In this document: one piece after another, positions 55,185 through 64,000 of the stretch
How the letters are laid out: every line of letters starts with the position of its first letter
How positions within the stretch are numbered: position 1 is the first letter of the stretch
NCBI RefSeq assembly: GCF_034424625.1
Contig: NZ_CP139976.1
Location: forward strand, 4,526,001 to 4,590,000
DNA length: 64,000 nucleotides
Direction: 5' to 3'
DNA from: Janthinobacterium lividum
GTDB lineage: Bacteria > Pseudomonadota > Gammaproteobacteria > Burkholderiales > Burkholderiaceae_D
Program-made: the position numbers and the translations under genes
The notes under the pieces: generated by a model
The model's input: only the letters and a program-made list of their open reading frames with translations
Database searches by the model: none
What the model was told of the DNA's origin: nothing

Positions 55185-55210
55185 GGCGCGCGCCTGGCGT
55201 CACGCGCGCC

Positions 55211-56311
55211 TCACTGCCCCGCCATTGGCGCCACCAGCAAGTCTTGCAGCGGACGGCGCAGCGAGCGCGCACTGGCCGCCGGCCCGGCGCCTATGCGCCC
55301 GAGAAAGACGGCCCGCTCAACCGCCGTGGCGCCCAGCACGGCCTGGCATTGCGCGGCCAGCTCCTGCGCCAGCTCCTGCATGCCATCGGTGCGCGAAAAA
55401 GTGCGCCGTTCGCGCACATAGCGGGCAAAGATCAGCGGCGTCAGTTCCGGCTGCAATTGCAGGCCCAGCTGCGTGGCCGTCAGCCAGAAGCGCTGCATGG
55501 CGCGGCCGGCCGCCACGTAATCGTCGATGTGGCGCGGCGGCGCATCGGCCAGCAGCATGAAATGCGCGGCGCAATACAGGCCCGGCAGCAAGTCCATCTG
55601 CAGGCGCGGCGCGACGGTGCCAGCCAGCCAGGTATTGAAAAAATCCACGCGGCGCCAGCTGTGCATGACCCAGCGCATCAGGCGCGCCGTCATCGGGTCG
55701 ACGCCGAGCGCCTGCTCCGGGATGCGGTCGCTGCTGAAGCGCGCGCCCCATTCGATGACGTCGCGGTGCACCTTGTGCGCCTCGGGCATGGTCAGGCGCA
55801 GCTTCGCATTGTCGAACATCAGGCGCGCGCAGGCCAGGCGCGCACGCCCGCCTTCGAACCACTGCACGCCGTACCCGGGCGGCAAGCTGGCCGCCAGCGC
55901 CGCCTTTTCGCTGGCGCGCAAGCTGCGCATGCTGAGCCGGCGCCGCTGCACACTGCGCTGCGGCAAGAAGGCCGCCAGCGGGTCGGGCTGCATGCCGGGA
56001 CTGTCGACCAGGCGCACATCGAAGGTGGGTAGCGTGTCGGGCATGGACAGACGCCGGCGCGCTTCCATGCGCAAGCCATGGCTGCTGGCCGCCAGTGCCA
56101 TGCTTTCGAGCAAGGCACCGAGCGATAGCTGGCTGGGATGGCCGTCGAGGTCATACACGCAATGGCTGCGCGTATCGAAGCCATGCACGACCACGTGCCG
56201 CGGGTCCACGACTTCAAAGCGCCACGGCTGCGTGTTGTCGCCGCTGGGCGCCCAGCGCGCCTGGTCGAGGATGTTTTCCAGTACGGGATCGATCAGCAGT
56301 GCTTGCGCCAT
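55211..56311 (-). CDS. nitroreductase-family protein paired with ThiF
   Basis: A 366-residue flavin nitroreductase-like protein. It begins LIDPVLENILDQARWAPSGDNTQPWRFEVV, where APSGDNTQPW is the FMN-binding nitroreductase signature, and contains AHFMLLADAP...IDDYVAAGRAMQRFWLTATQLGLQLQPE (the second FMN contact). The protein is longer than usual single-domain enzymes. Its ATG follows the ThiF stop directly with no gap (TAAATG), so they are translationally coupled. Substrate unknown. Confidence 0.85.
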   Translation of the reverse strand: MAQALLIDPVLENILDQARWAPSGDNTQPWRFEVVDPRHVVVHGFDTRSHCVYDLDGHPSQLSLGALLESMALAASSHGLRMEARRRLSMPDTLPTFDVRLVDSPGMQPDPLAAFLPQRSVQRRRLSMRSLRASEKAALAASLPPGYGVQWFEGGRARLACARLMFDNAKLRLTMPEAHKVHRDVIEWGARFSSDRIPEQALGVDPMTARLMRWVMHSWRRVDFFNTWLAGTVAPRLQMDLLPGLYCAAHFMLLADAPPRHIDDYVAAGRAMQRFWLTATQLGLQLQPELTPLIFARYVRERRTFSRTDGMQELAQELAAQCQAVLGATAVERAVFLGRIGAGPAASARSLRRPLQDLLVAPMAGQ

Positions 56312-57187
56312 TTATGCCCCCTGCGCCGCGCGGCGCCGCTTGATGATGGCCATCGTCAGGCGCTGCAGCGGATGACGGTTGCCGCCCGGACGCCAGGTAT
56401 GCACGAGCTTGTTGCGGTAGGCGTCGAAATGCATGCCGTGCGGCGCCGCCATTACCTTGCCACGCTTTAACAATATCTTCAAGGCTTCCGTGGCGGCCGC
56501 GCCCGCGCACAGCTGGCAGCCCATGATGGTCGACGGCCCGCGCCGCTCCTTCAGGTTGATGGCGGACGGGTCGACCAGATAGGGGCCGTGCAAGCCGGCC
56601 GGCGCCAATCCGACCAGGAAGCGCAAGGCTTTCTCTTCTTCTGGCAAGTCGCCCCAGCCAAAATACTCTTCGAACGTCATGCCACCCGGCATGAAGCTGA
56701 GCACGGCCGTGCCCATGCCCAGCGGCGCTGCCGTGATGGCGGGGATGCCCAGGCGGGCGCACGTGGCGAAGGTAGCCTGGCGCGCGGGAAAGGCGAAGAA
56801 ATCCAGGCCGTCCACATACAGGTCGACACCGGCAAAGAACTCGGCCAGGTTGCTGTCGTGTATACCGTCTGGAAATTGTTTAATCTCAAGTTCGGGATTG
56901 ATGTCACGCGCCATCTGCGCCAGCACGGCCACCTTGGGCTGCCCCAGGGTGGAGACCATGGCGCCGGCCTGGCGGTTGAAGTTGGCGATATCGAAGGTGT
57001 CGAAATCGGCGATATGAAAAGCGCCGATACCGAGCCGCGCCAGGGTCAGCAAATGCACGCCACCGACGCCACCCATGCCGGCAATGGCCACGCGCTTGCC
57101 GCGCAAGCTATCCTGCTCCGCCTGCGTGACCCAGCCCAGGTTGCGGGCGAACGCCGCGTGATAGGAAAAACCGTCTGTCATGCTCAC
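56312..57187 (-). CDS. ThiF/E1-like adenylyltransferase
   Basis: A 291-residue E1-like protein of the ThiF/MoeB superfamily: Rossmann loop RVAIAGMGGVGGVHLLTLARLGIG, then IADFDTFDIANFNRQAGA (the conserved Asp, Asn and Arg used for ATP and adenylation), and a CxxC-like CQLC near residue 225. ThiF enzymes adenylate a C-terminal Gly-Gly of a small carrier protein, but no ubiquitin-like or ThiS/MoaD gene is adjacent. It is coupled to the nitroreductase gene, an arrangement reported for E1-nitroreductase pairs of unknown product. Confidence 0.88.
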   Translation of the reverse strand: MSMTDGFSYHAAFARNLGWVTQAEQDSLRGKRVAIAGMGGVGGVHLLTLARLGIGAFHIADFDTFDIANFNRQAGAMVSTLGQPKVAVLAQMARDINPELEIKQFPDGIHDSNLAEFFAGVDLYVDGLDFFAFPARQATFATCARLGIPAITAAPLGMGTAVLSFMPGGMTFEEYFGWGDLPEEEKALRFLVGLAPAGLHGPYLVDPSAINLKERRGPSTIMGCQLCAGAAATEALKILLKRGKVMAAPHGMHFDAYRNKLVHTWRPGGNRHPLQRLTMAIIKRRRAAQGA

Positions 57188-57267
57188 CTCTTCTGTGCGT
57201 CCAGTGCGGACGAAAAAGTTTGGACAGGTGAGCCGGGGTGAAGTTCCCCAGTGACAGAAAAAAGCGC

Positions 57268-58851
57268 TTAGCGCGTCAGGCGCCGCGCCGCAGGCACCCT
57301 GCGCTGTAGTGCTGCCGCTGTCGGCGCCACTGCACCCACCTTGAACACGCTGACGATCTGCGCCAGCCCCGCCGCCTGCTCGTTCATGGCTTGCGCCGCC
57401 GCCGACGCCTGCTCGACGAGGGCCGAGTTTTGCTGCGTCATGTTGTCCATCTCGACGATGGCCTGGTTGATCTGCTCGATACCAGCGCTTTGCTCGGCGC
57501 TGGCAGAGGAAATCTCGGCCACGATATCGGTCACATGCTGCACGCTGGAGACGACTTTTTCCATCGTCTCGCCCGCCAGCGCCACCAGTTTTTCACCGGC
57601 GCCCACTTGCTCGGCGGAACTGTCGATCAATTGCTTGATCTCCTTGGCGGCCGCAGCCGAACGCTGCGCCAGGTTGCGCACCTCGCTGGCGACGACGGCG
57701 AAGCCACGGCCCTGCTCGCCCGCGCGCGCCGCTTCCACGGCCGCGTTCAAGGCCAGGATATTCGTCTGGAAGGCGATGCCGTCGATGACGGCGATGATGT
57801 CGCCGATCTTCTTCGACGAGGCATTGATGGCGCCCATGGTGTCGACCACCTGGCTCACGACGCCGCCCGCCTGCGTCGCCACTTGCGAGGCAGAAATAGC
57901 CAACTGGTTCGCCTGGCGCGCATTGTCCGCATTCTGACGCACGGTCGAGGTCATTTCTTCCATGGTCGAGGCCGTCTCTTCCAATGAGCCCGCCTGCTGC
58001 TCCGTACGCGCCGACAGGTCGTGGTTGCCGGAAGCGATCTCGCCCGATGCCGTGGAAATGGATTCCGCATCGTTGCGCACCTGGCTCACCAGATGGGCCA
58101 GGTTGTCGCGCATAGCCTTGATCGCCATCAGCAAACTGGACGTATCGCCGGGGCGCGTATCGATCTGCGTTGTCAGGTCGCCCTGGGCGATTTGCGCCAC
58201 GATGGCCGCTGCATAGTCGGGTTCGCCACCGAGCTGGCCCAGGATGCGGCGCAGCATCAAGGCCGCCAGGGCGCCCACCACCAGCATCAGCGCGCCGCCG
58301 ATGGCCAGCAACACGCCCGCCTGGGCCCAGAATTTGTGGTTGATGTCATCGATGTACGTGCCTGTGCCGATCAGCCAATCCCACGGCGCAAATTTCACCA
58401 CGGCATACATCTTCGCCACCGGGTCCTTCACGCCCGGACGCGTGCCGTCCGCCTGCACCAGGCCGATGCGGCTGGTGGCCAGGGCCGCGCGGTAGCGGTC
58501 GCCCGACTGCTTCATGTTCTTTTGCGGCGTGCCGATGCGCGACGCATTCGGGTGCACGTACAGCAAGTCCGTGCTGAAATCGCGCACGAAATAATACATC
58601 TCGTCCTTGACGAAGCTGCCGATGGCCAGCTTGGCCTGCTGCTGCGCCTGCTCACGCGTGAGCTTGCCCGACTGTTCCAGCGCATACGCCTTTTCCACCG
58701 AGGCATTGGCCAATTCCACCAGCACCGTCAGCTGCTCCACCCTTTCCGCCATCATGGTCTGGCGCAAGGAATACAGGGAAAACGAAGCGATGAGGACGAT
58801 GCCCAGCAAGGTGCTGAAACACAGGAGGAGAATGCGCGAACGGAGTGTCAT
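57268..58851 (-). CDS. methyl-accepting chemotaxis protein with Cache sensor
   Basis: A 527-residue chemoreceptor. The N-terminal helix (about 7-30) is followed by a single-Cache-like periplasmic domain (about 40-180; [39 protein letters not shown]), a second helix (about 185-208), HAMP, and a signalling domain with [18 protein letters not shown] and [25 protein letters not shown]. The C-terminus is Arg/Pro-rich (VPAARRLTR) and lacks the CheR-docking pentapeptide seen in the receptor at 9005. Cache sensors bind small organic acids or amino acids; the ligand is unknown. Confidence 0.93.
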   Translation of the reverse strand: MTLRSRILLLCFSTLLGIVLIASFSLYSLRQTMMAERVEQLTVLVELANASVEKAYALEQSGKLTREQAQQQAKLAIGSFVKDEMYYFVRDFSTDLLYVHPNASRIGTPQKNMKQSGDRYRAALATSRIGLVQADGTRPGVKDPVAKMYAVVKFAPWDWLIGTGTYIDDINHKFWAQAGVLLAIGGALMLVVGALAALMLRRILGQLGGEPDYAAAIVAQIAQGDLTTQIDTRPGDTSSLLMAIKAMRDNLAHLVSQVRNDAESISTASGEIASGNHDLSARTEQQAGSLEETASTMEEMTSTVRQNADNARQANQLAISASQVATQAGGVVSQVVDTMGAINASSKKIGDIIAVIDGIAFQTNILALNAAVEAARAGEQGRGFAVVASEVRNLAQRSAAAAKEIKQLIDSSAEQVGAGEKLVALAGETMEKVVSSVQHVTDIVAEISSASAEQSAGIEQINQAIVEMDNMTQQNSALVEQASAAAQAMNEQAAGLAQIVSVFKVGAVAPTAAALQRRVPAARRLTR

Positions 58852-58880
58852 GGGTGCCTGGGTAAAGAATAAAATGTGGA

Positions 58881-58906
58881 ATTATAAACAATTTCCATAT
58901 GGAAAT
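58881..58906 (-). promoter_or_regulatory. promoter with palindromic operator for the Cache receptor gene
   Basis: On the minus strand a perfect 16-bp palindrome, ATTTCCATATGGAAAT (58906-58891), is followed by TATAAT (58886-58881), about 30 bases before the ATG at 58851. The palindrome occupies the place between -35 and -10, so a repressor bound there would block transcription. Confidence 0.6.
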
Positions 58907-58923
58907 CTTTTCAGAAAAGCAAA

Positions 58924-58966
58924 GCGGGCGGCGCTACCAGGCTGATGCCCGGCAGGCACCGCCCGC
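58924..58966 (-). terminator. hairpin downstream of the 65-residue gene
   Basis: GCGGGCGG (58924-58931) and CCGCCCGC (58959-58966) form an 8-bp stem; on the minus strand TTTGCTTTTC follows. It lies 29 bases past the stop of the small gene and before the receptor promoter. Confidence 0.65.
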
Positions 58967-58995
58967 ATATGTCTTGCTGAAGTCTGACTGAAAGG

Positions 58996-59193
58996 TCAGG
59001 CCAAGGCTTCCTTGGCTGCCTCTTCCGGCGTCAAGCCGTCGTAGAACTGGTCGGTAAACCACTCGACCTGTTCTTCGATGTGGTCCTGCGCCTGCGCCAC
59101 GGTGGCGCCGCCCGCCACGAGGAAGCCTTCGACCTCGATACACCAGTTGATCAACTCCAGGGTCTCCGGATCGAGTTCTTCTTTCTTAGCCAT
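58996..59193 (-). CDS. conserved hypothetical small acidic protein, 65 residues
   Basis: MAKKEELDPETLELINWCIEVEGFLVAGGATVAQAQDHIEEQVEWFTDQFYDGLTPEEAAKEALA-type sequence: acidic and helical with a single Cys, no signal peptide. The clean start with AAGGAAA upstream and the terminator downstream support a real gene. I recognise no functional family. Codon use matches neighbours. Confidence 0.72.
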   Translation of the reverse strand: MAKKEELDPETLELINWCIEVEGFLVAGGATVAQAQDHIEEQVEWFTDQFYDGLTPEEAAKEALA

Positions 59194-59286
59194 CGTATTT
59201 CCTTGCTTGTTAAATTGCGATCACATCAATAAGCAGCAGTTTAACAGCTTCGCCACACTGCCGCCCCAGCAGTTCAACAATGAAGC

Positions 59287-62121
59287 TTACTTGGCTGCAA
59301 CGTTTTTACGTTCCGGATACAGCACTACCTGCACATAATTGTGCATGTCCAGGTAGCGCTGCGCCGCCAGTTTCACAGCTTGCGGCGTGATGGCGCGCAC
59401 GCGCTGCTCGTAGCGCAGGATGTGCGCGGGGTCGCGCCCCTGCGTTACCGAACCCATCAATTGGTTCATCCAGTAGTTGTTTTCCCGCAAGGATTTCTGC
59501 TGGCGCGTGATCCAGTTCAGCTTGACCTTTTCCAGGTCCGCCGCGGATGGCCCGTCCGTCTTCATCTTGTTGATTTCGGCAAACGCCGCGGCGATCACCT
59601 TGTCCACGTTCTCCGGTCCGGTGGGCAAGTTCAAGGCCACCGAGTAATGGCCGTACGGATGCTGGCCCATCGAGGTTTCAAAGCCGCCGCCATAGATCAT
59701 GCTCATCTTTTCGCGCAGCACTTCGATGACTTTCAGGTTCAGCACCTCGCCCAGCGCCTGCAGGGTCAGCTTTTGCTCATCCGAATACGCCACGTCGCCA
59801 TTGAAGGTGATGGAAATCGTGCTTTTGGGCTCGCTGCCCATGTAGATATCCTTCTTGACGATCCCGGTCACCGGGCGCATGCCCACGTCGCGGTAGGCGT
59901 GCGGCACGTCGGCCACGGGCAAGGTGCCCAGGTAGCTGGCGATCAGGGGCTTGATCTTGTCGAGCTCGAAGCTGCCCGTAAAGATGAAGGTCATGCCGCG
60001 CGCGCTGGAAAAACGCTGGCGGAAGATTTCCAGCGAACGGTCCAGGCCCACCTTGTCGAAGTCGGCCACGCGCGGCACGCCATCGACGCGCGGGTTGTCG
60101 CCAAACATGGCGTGCTGGATGGCATCGTAAAACACGGCCTCCGGCTGCGCCATGCTGTTTTTCGCCAGGTCCTGCTGCTTGCCGATGAAGGACTGGTACA
60201 GGCCAGCATCCTTGCGCACGTCGTTGAAATACAGGTACACCAGTTGCAGCATGGCTTCCACGTCGGCGCTGCTGGCCGAGCCGCCAAAGCCTTCGCTCAG
60301 TTCGCCCAGCGAAGCGCCCACGTTGACCGTTTTGCCGGCCAGCACTTTCTGCAAGTCCAGCGGCGCCAGGTCTTTCAGGCCCATGCTGCCGACCACGGCG
60401 CTCGCGTAGCGGGCGTTGTAGATGTCGGCATCGCCAAACAGCGACTGGCCGCCGAAACGCGTCGAGCCCATCAGCACCTGGTCATTCTTGAAGTCCGTGG
60501 GTTTGAGCAGCACGCGCACGCCATTGCCCAGGGTCAGTTCCGTCACGCCGATGGCGCTATTCAACTTTTCCGAGGCGATGCTGCCGCCGGCCGGCGGGCC
60601 GTCCATCAGCTTGCTGGCCAGGACTTTTTCCGTGCGCGGCTCGATGGTTTGCTGCTCGGCCTTCGCCACCGCGTCGAGCAATTGCTGCTGCGTCGGCACG
60701 CTGGCGCCCGCTTTCGGTTCGGCGCCCATGAAGACCACCAGTTTCTTTTGCTGGTCGGGAATCACCTTGGCCACCGTCTCGTTGATTTCCTGCAGAGTTA
60801 CTTGCGGCAAGAGTTCCTGCGCGTACAGCAATTCATTGGCGATGCCGGGGATGGCTTCCTGCTCCAGGAAGTTACGCGAATACTCGGCCACGAAACCGGC
60901 CGAGTCGGACTTGTCGCGCTCGCTGTACGCGCGCTCGTAATTGCGCAGCATGTTCTTGCGCGCGCGGTCCAGCTCGTCCTGGCTGAAACCGAAGCGGCGC
61001 GCCCGCTCATCTTCCTGCACCAGCGCATCGACGGCCGGCTGCACGCCGCCCTTGCCCAACAAGGCATACGCGCTGAACGATTCATAGCCGCGCACCAGCT
61101 TGCCCATGCTGCTGCCGCCCTGGATGAACGGGGGATTGGCTTGCTGCGTCAATTCCTGCATGCGCGCGCTGAGCATTTGCCCATACAGGTTTTCGATCAT
61201 CTGGCGGCGGTAGTCGGCAATGGTAACGGGCTCCTGCGCGGCGCGGATCGGGTAGCGGATGAAGACGGTGTCGTCCGGCGCTTCCTTGTCCGTGATCACC
61301 AGCGCTTCCGTTTGCGAGCGCTGCGGCACTTCCGCATAAAGGCGCGGACGCGGCTTCACGGGATTTTTCAGTTTGCCGAAATGCTGCTGGATCAGCTTTT
61401 CAGCCTGTTTCGGTTCCACATCACCGACCACCATCACGGCCATCAGGTCGGGACGGTACCAATCCTTGTAGAAACGCTTGATGGCTTCCGGCTTGAACGT
61501 CTTCAAGACGGATTCCTTGCCGATCGGCATGCGTTCCGCATAGCGCGAACCGTTCAGCAACTTCGGATACAGGATCTTGTTCATGCGGTCGCTGGCGCCC
61601 TTGCCCAGGCGCGCCTCTTCCAGCACGATGCCGCGCTCGCTGTTGATGTCGGCCGGATTGAATTTCAAGCCATGCGCCCAGTCTTCCAGCACGAGAAAAC
61701 CCTTTTCCAGGTTTTCCTTCTTGTTCGTCGGAATCGGCAGCACGTACACGGTTTCATCAAAGCTCGTGTAGGCATTCAGGTCGGCGCCGAACTTCACGCC
61801 GATCGATTGCAGATAGGAAATCAGTTCATTGCGCTTGAAATGCGTGGAGCCATTGAAGGCCATGTGTTCCGTGAAATGGGCCAGGCCTTGCTGGTCGTCA
61901 TCTTCCAGGATGGAACCGGCTTTCACCACCAGGCGCAATTCCACTTTTTGCGCGGGACGGGCATTTTTCTTGATGTAATAGGTCAAGCCGTTCGGCAGTT
62001 TTCCGACGGTAACTTCTGGTGCCAGCGGCAGGGGATCGCTCAAACGGATTTCCGCCTGGGCCAAGCAGGCGCACGCCAGCAAGACGGCGCCCGAGATCAG
62101 GCGTAATTTACTCAGCTTCAT
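59287..62121 (-). CDS. M16 family metalloprotease (pitrilysin type)
   Basis: A 944-residue zinc protease with a signal peptide (LLACACLAQAE), hence periplasmic. The N-terminal catalytic domain has the inverted zinc motif HFTEH (GLAHFTEHMAF, near residue 84) with the downstream Glu in SERGIVLEEARLG. A second M16 unit lacks HxxEH, as usual. Three further domain pairs follow (PDB-like clamp). It probably degrades small periplasmic peptides. The stop is close to the upstream end of the 65-residue gene. Confidence 0.94.
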   Translation of the reverse strand: MKLSKLRLISGAVLLACACLAQAEIRLSDPLPLAPEVTVGKLPNGLTYYIKKNARPAQKVELRLVVKAGSILEDDDQQGLAHFTEHMAFNGSTHFKRNELISYLQSIGVKFGADLNAYTSFDETVYVLPIPTNKKENLEKGFLVLEDWAHGLKFNPADINSERGIVLEEARLGKGASDRMNKILYPKLLNGSRYAERMPIGKESVLKTFKPEAIKRFYKDWYRPDLMAVMVVGDVEPKQAEKLIQQHFGKLKNPVKPRPRLYAEVPQRSQTEALVITDKEAPDDTVFIRYPIRAAQEPVTIADYRRQMIENLYGQMLSARMQELTQQANPPFIQGGSSMGKLVRGYESFSAYALLGKGGVQPAVDALVQEDERARRFGFSQDELDRARKNMLRNYERAYSERDKSDSAGFVAEYSRNFLEQEAIPGIANELLYAQELLPQVTLQEINETVAKVIPDQQKKLVVFMGAEPKAGASVPTQQQLLDAVAKAEQQTIEPRTEKVLASKLMDGPPAGGSIASEKLNSAIGVTELTLGNGVRVLLKPTDFKNDQVLMGSTRFGGQSLFGDADIYNARYASAVVGSMGLKDLAPLDLQKVLAGKTVNVGASLGELSEGFGGSASSADVEAMLQLVYLYFNDVRKDAGLYQSFIGKQQDLAKNSMAQPEAVFYDAIQHAMFGDNPRVDGVPRVADFDKVGLDRSLEIFRQRFSSARGMTFIFTGSFELDKIKPLIASYLGTLPVADVPHAYRDVGMRPVTGIVKKDIYMGSEPKSTISITFNGDVAYSDEQKLTLQALGEVLNLKVIEVLREKMSMIYGGGFETSMGQHPYGHYSVALNLPTGPENVDKVIAAAFAEINKMKTDGPSAADLEKVKLNWITRQQKSLRENNYWMNQLMGSVTQGRDPAHILRYEQRVRAITPQAVKLAAQRYLDMHNYVQVVLYPERKNVAAK

Positions 62122-62311
62122 GTATTCTCAACGGTAAGATTCAGTAAGCGTACCTTACACTGAAATCGTCTTTCCGCCATTAAAAACAGCTTAGGAAGAA
62201 CTGCTTTCCCCAGGCAATTTTGCCGAATGACAAACTCAACAGTGCCCTGCCAGCTTCTTTCAATTGTGCTAAAGTATTGCCGCCGGTCATGTGGACCGGC
62301 ACAACAATACG

Positions 62312-62573
62312 TCTTCGGGGCGGGGTGCGATTCCCCACCGGCGGTAAGACCGGCAACGGTCAAGCCCGCGAGCGCTTTCCGACAAGGATTGGCATTAGTA
62401 ACCGTCGCGAGCAAGCTCAATATCGGCTTGAGTAGCGCAACTGTACGAAGGTACAGTGAGCAACGCAAAGTCGAGAGTGGGCTGCGCAGCAGGTTAATAA
62501 GCCAATCCGAGGAAAGGTCAGCAGATCTGGTGTAATTCCAGAGCCGACGGTATAGTCCGGATGAAAGAAGATG
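62312..62573 (+). ncRNA. FMN riboswitch (RFN element) with an extended arm
   Basis: The conserved parts GGGGCGGGGTGCGATTCCCC, ACCGGCGGTA, CAAGCCCGCGAGCG, AGCAGATCTGGTGTAATTCC and AGAGCCGACGGTATAGTCCGGATG occur in order, so this is an RFN element upstream of ribB. Between CGCTTTCC and GGAAAGGTC the variable arm is about 120 bases (usually 10-40), itself strongly structured. FMN binding should repress ribB. Confidence 0.95.
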
Positions 62574-62671
62574 TGCAGTAAACGCGATGTCCGATCGACC
62601 TGTCGATGCGGCCGGCTGCGTCTATTCGCTTGCCCTGCAGCGTTTTTCGCCTATGCGAGGAGCGTTTCACC

Positions 62672-63319
62672 ATGTTAGTCAACAGCTACACCCTGCTTTC
62701 CAACGACCTGGAAGGTCGCATCCAATCCGCCCTGGCCGCCATGCGCGCCGGCATTCCCGTCATCCTGCTTGACGATTTCGACCGTGAAAACGAAGCCGAT
62801 TTGATCCTGTCGGCCGAAAAATTGACGAACGAAACCATGGCCCTGCTGATCCGCGAATGCAGCGGCATCGTCTGCCTGTGCCTGCCGACGGACGTCGTCA
62901 GCGCGCTGGAATTGCCGCCCATGTCGTCCGACAATGGCAGCCGCTACGGCACGCCGTTCACGGTCTCCATCGAGGCGCGCGACGGCGTCACGACGGGCGT
63001 GTCGGCCGCCGACCGCGTGACCACCATCCGCGCCGCCATCGCGCCGAACGCCAAGCCATCCGACCTGGTGCGCCCTGGCCACGTGTTTCCCCTGCGCGCC
63101 GCGCCCGGTGGCGTGCTCGAGCGCCGTGGCCACACGGAAGGCTCCGTCGACCTGTCGCGCATGGCGGGCCTGAACCCGGCCGCCGTGCTGTGCGAGCTGA
63201 TGAACCCGGACGGCACCATGATGCGCGGCGACGATATCGAACGCTTCGCCGAATTGCACGGCATGCCGATCCTCACCATCGAGGAACTGGTGGAGTGGCG
63301 CAGCACGCGCGAACAGTAA
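62672..63319 (+). CDS. ribB: 3,4-dihydroxy-2-butanone-4-phosphate synthase
   Basis: RibB makes the four-carbon unit of riboflavin from ribulose 5-phosphate. ATG 62672 ([25 protein letters not shown] upstream) gives 215 residues with [47 protein letters not shown] and [15 protein letters not shown]. There is no fused GTP cyclohydrolase II domain. It lies about 100 bases after the FMN riboswitch, so it is flavin-regulated. Confidence 0.96.
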   Translation: MLVNSYTLLSNDLEGRIQSALAAMRAGIPVILLDDFDRENEADLILSAEKLTNETMALLIRECSGIVCLCLPTDVVSALELPPMSSDNGSRYGTPFTVSIEARDGVTTGVSAADRVTTIRAAIAPNAKPSDLVRPGHVFPLRAAPGGVLERRGHTEGSVDLSRMAGLNPAAVLCELMNPDGTMMRGDDIERFAELHGMPILTIEELVEWRSTREQ

Positions 63320-63320
63320 G

Positions 63321-64000
63321 CTAGCTTAAGGCGGCCACGGCCTTGGGCAAATGTACATGCTTGTACACGAGGCCCGCCGCCAGGCCATACGCGACGGCAA
63401 TCGTCGCGTAGGCCAGCGGCAAGCGCAGCGACCAGTCCGGCACCATGTGCAGGATGCTGCCGATCAGGGCCACCCCCACCAGCGCGCCAATTTGCCGGTT
63501 CGCATTCAGGGCTGCCGCCGCGCTGTTCGCATGCTGCTTGCCGGCCACCCGCATCACGGTGGCCGTCATGGCGGGAATGGCGATGCCGATGGCCACGTTC
63601 ATGACTGCCGTGCCAAGCGCCAGCAGGAAATATGGCGTGCCCGGATGCAAACCCATTAGCAACAGCGCCATGCAAGCGCCCACCAGCAAGCCGGCCAGCA
63701 TCGGCAGTCGCGTGCCATGCCGGGCCGCGATACCGCCTGCCATAAAGTTTCCCACCGTATAGGCCGCCATCATGGGCAGCAGGCGCAAGCCCGATTGCAA
63801 GGCATCGGCGCCGCCCGACTGCTGCAGGAACAGGCTCAATAAGAACAGCTGGCCGAACACGCAGAAATTGATCAGGAAACCCACGCCATTGGCCGCGCCA
63901 AAGCTGCTGCTGTGGAACAGTGCGCGCGGCAACAGCGGATGGCTGCCGCTGCGTTCGCGCCGCAGCAATTGCCCGGTGGACAGCACCGTCAAGGCCCCCG
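63321..64000 (-). CDS. MFS transporter, C-terminal part (cut by window edge)
   Basis: Major facilitator transporter of the drug:proton (DHA-like) type. About 225 C-terminal residues are visible, with repeated membrane helices: LINFCVFGQLFLLSLFLQ, MMAAYTVGNFMAGGIAARHGTRLPML, FLLALGTAVMNVAIGIAIPAMTATVMRVAG and GALVGVALIGSIL. The pattern of paired helices with a short AARHGTR loop fits helices 7-12 of 12-14-helix exporters. Substrate unknown. The stop lies one base past the convergent ribB stop. Confidence 0.85.
   Translation of the reverse strand, partial: GALTVLSTGQLLRRERSGSHPLLPRALFHSSSFGAANGVGFLINFCVFGQLFLLSLFLQQSGGADALQSGLRLLPMMAAYTVGNFMAGGIAARHGTRLPMLAGLLVGACMALLLMGLHPGTPYFLLALGTAVMNVAIGIAIPAMTATVMRVAGKQHANSAAAALNANRQIGALVGVALIGSILHMVPDWSLRLPLAYATIAVAYGLAAGLVYKHVHLPKAVAALS

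Noticed and set aside
1..64000. Insertion sequences, prophage or integrative elements
   Set aside because: No transposase, integrase or phage structural gene is visible, and gene order is largely core; only small hairpin repeats are present.

Overview
The window reads as a chromosomal segment of a GC-rich betaproteobacterium, most likely of the family Oxalobacteraceae (Janthinobacterium/Massilia-like). The grounds are gene order (plsX-fabHDG-acpP-fabF followed by rpoE-rseA-mucD-lepA-lepB-rnc-era-recO-pdxJ-acpS), codon use, PEP-CTERM proteins, and GGGGTCAG hairpin repeats of a kind I associate with that group. No database search was possible, so the taxon is an inference. I see no transposase, phage gene, plasmid function or CRISPR array. 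It is mainly core chromosome with a more accessory stretch at about 47-59 kb.

Layout. 0-6.2 kb (minus strand): a selenocysteine formate dehydrogenase operon, fdnG (in-frame TGA at 5602-5604 read as Sec)-fdxH-fdnI-fdhE-selA, with selA cut by the window edge. 6.5-8.7 kb: a TonB-dependent siderophore receptor under a near-perfect Fur box. 9-12.7 kb: a chemoreceptor, an unknown protein and a SulP transporter. 12.99-13.79 kb: one tRNA-Cys and five identical tRNA-Gly(GCC) genes downstream of pgsA. 14.6-34.1 kb (minus strand): a long run of core genes in transcription order yceD, rpmF, plsX, fabH, fabD, fabG, acpP, fabF, a YgfX-like gene, rpoE, rseA, mucD, a glutaredoxin, lepA, lepB, rnc, era, recO, pdxJ, acpS, uvrC. 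It joins phospholipid and fatty acid synthesis, the envelope-stress sigma factor, protein export and RNA processing. 34.3-47.2 kb: maf, an RsmI-like methyltransferase, rlmJ, a thioredoxin, an orphan molybdenum hydroxylase large subunit, a large PAS-GGDEF-EAL protein, DUF1993, DUF1289 and DUF1415 genes, mltD and fabI.

47.2-59.2 kb: a two-gene module (HicA-like small protein plus HTH protein) behind a palindromic operator, a DEAD-box helicase with a long structured leader, a thioesterase, two overlooked very small genes, a glycosyltransferase, two paralogous exported proteins (one with a PEP-CTERM tail, the other with a changed tail), a directly abutting E1/ThiF-nitroreductase pair, and a Cache chemoreceptor. 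59.3-64 kb: an M16 protease, an FMN riboswitch with an exceptionally long side arm, ribB, and the C-terminal part of an MFS transporter.

The most interesting unexplained signals are three copies of a 72-120 bp intergenic element (14603-14674, 33502-33618, 43638-43757) with a shared core and outer arms that differ between copies but remain complementary within each copy; the 47.2-48.1 kb operator plus two-gene module; and the PEP-CTERM paralogue pair that shares an upstream motif although only the first copy retains a sigma-54-like promoter.
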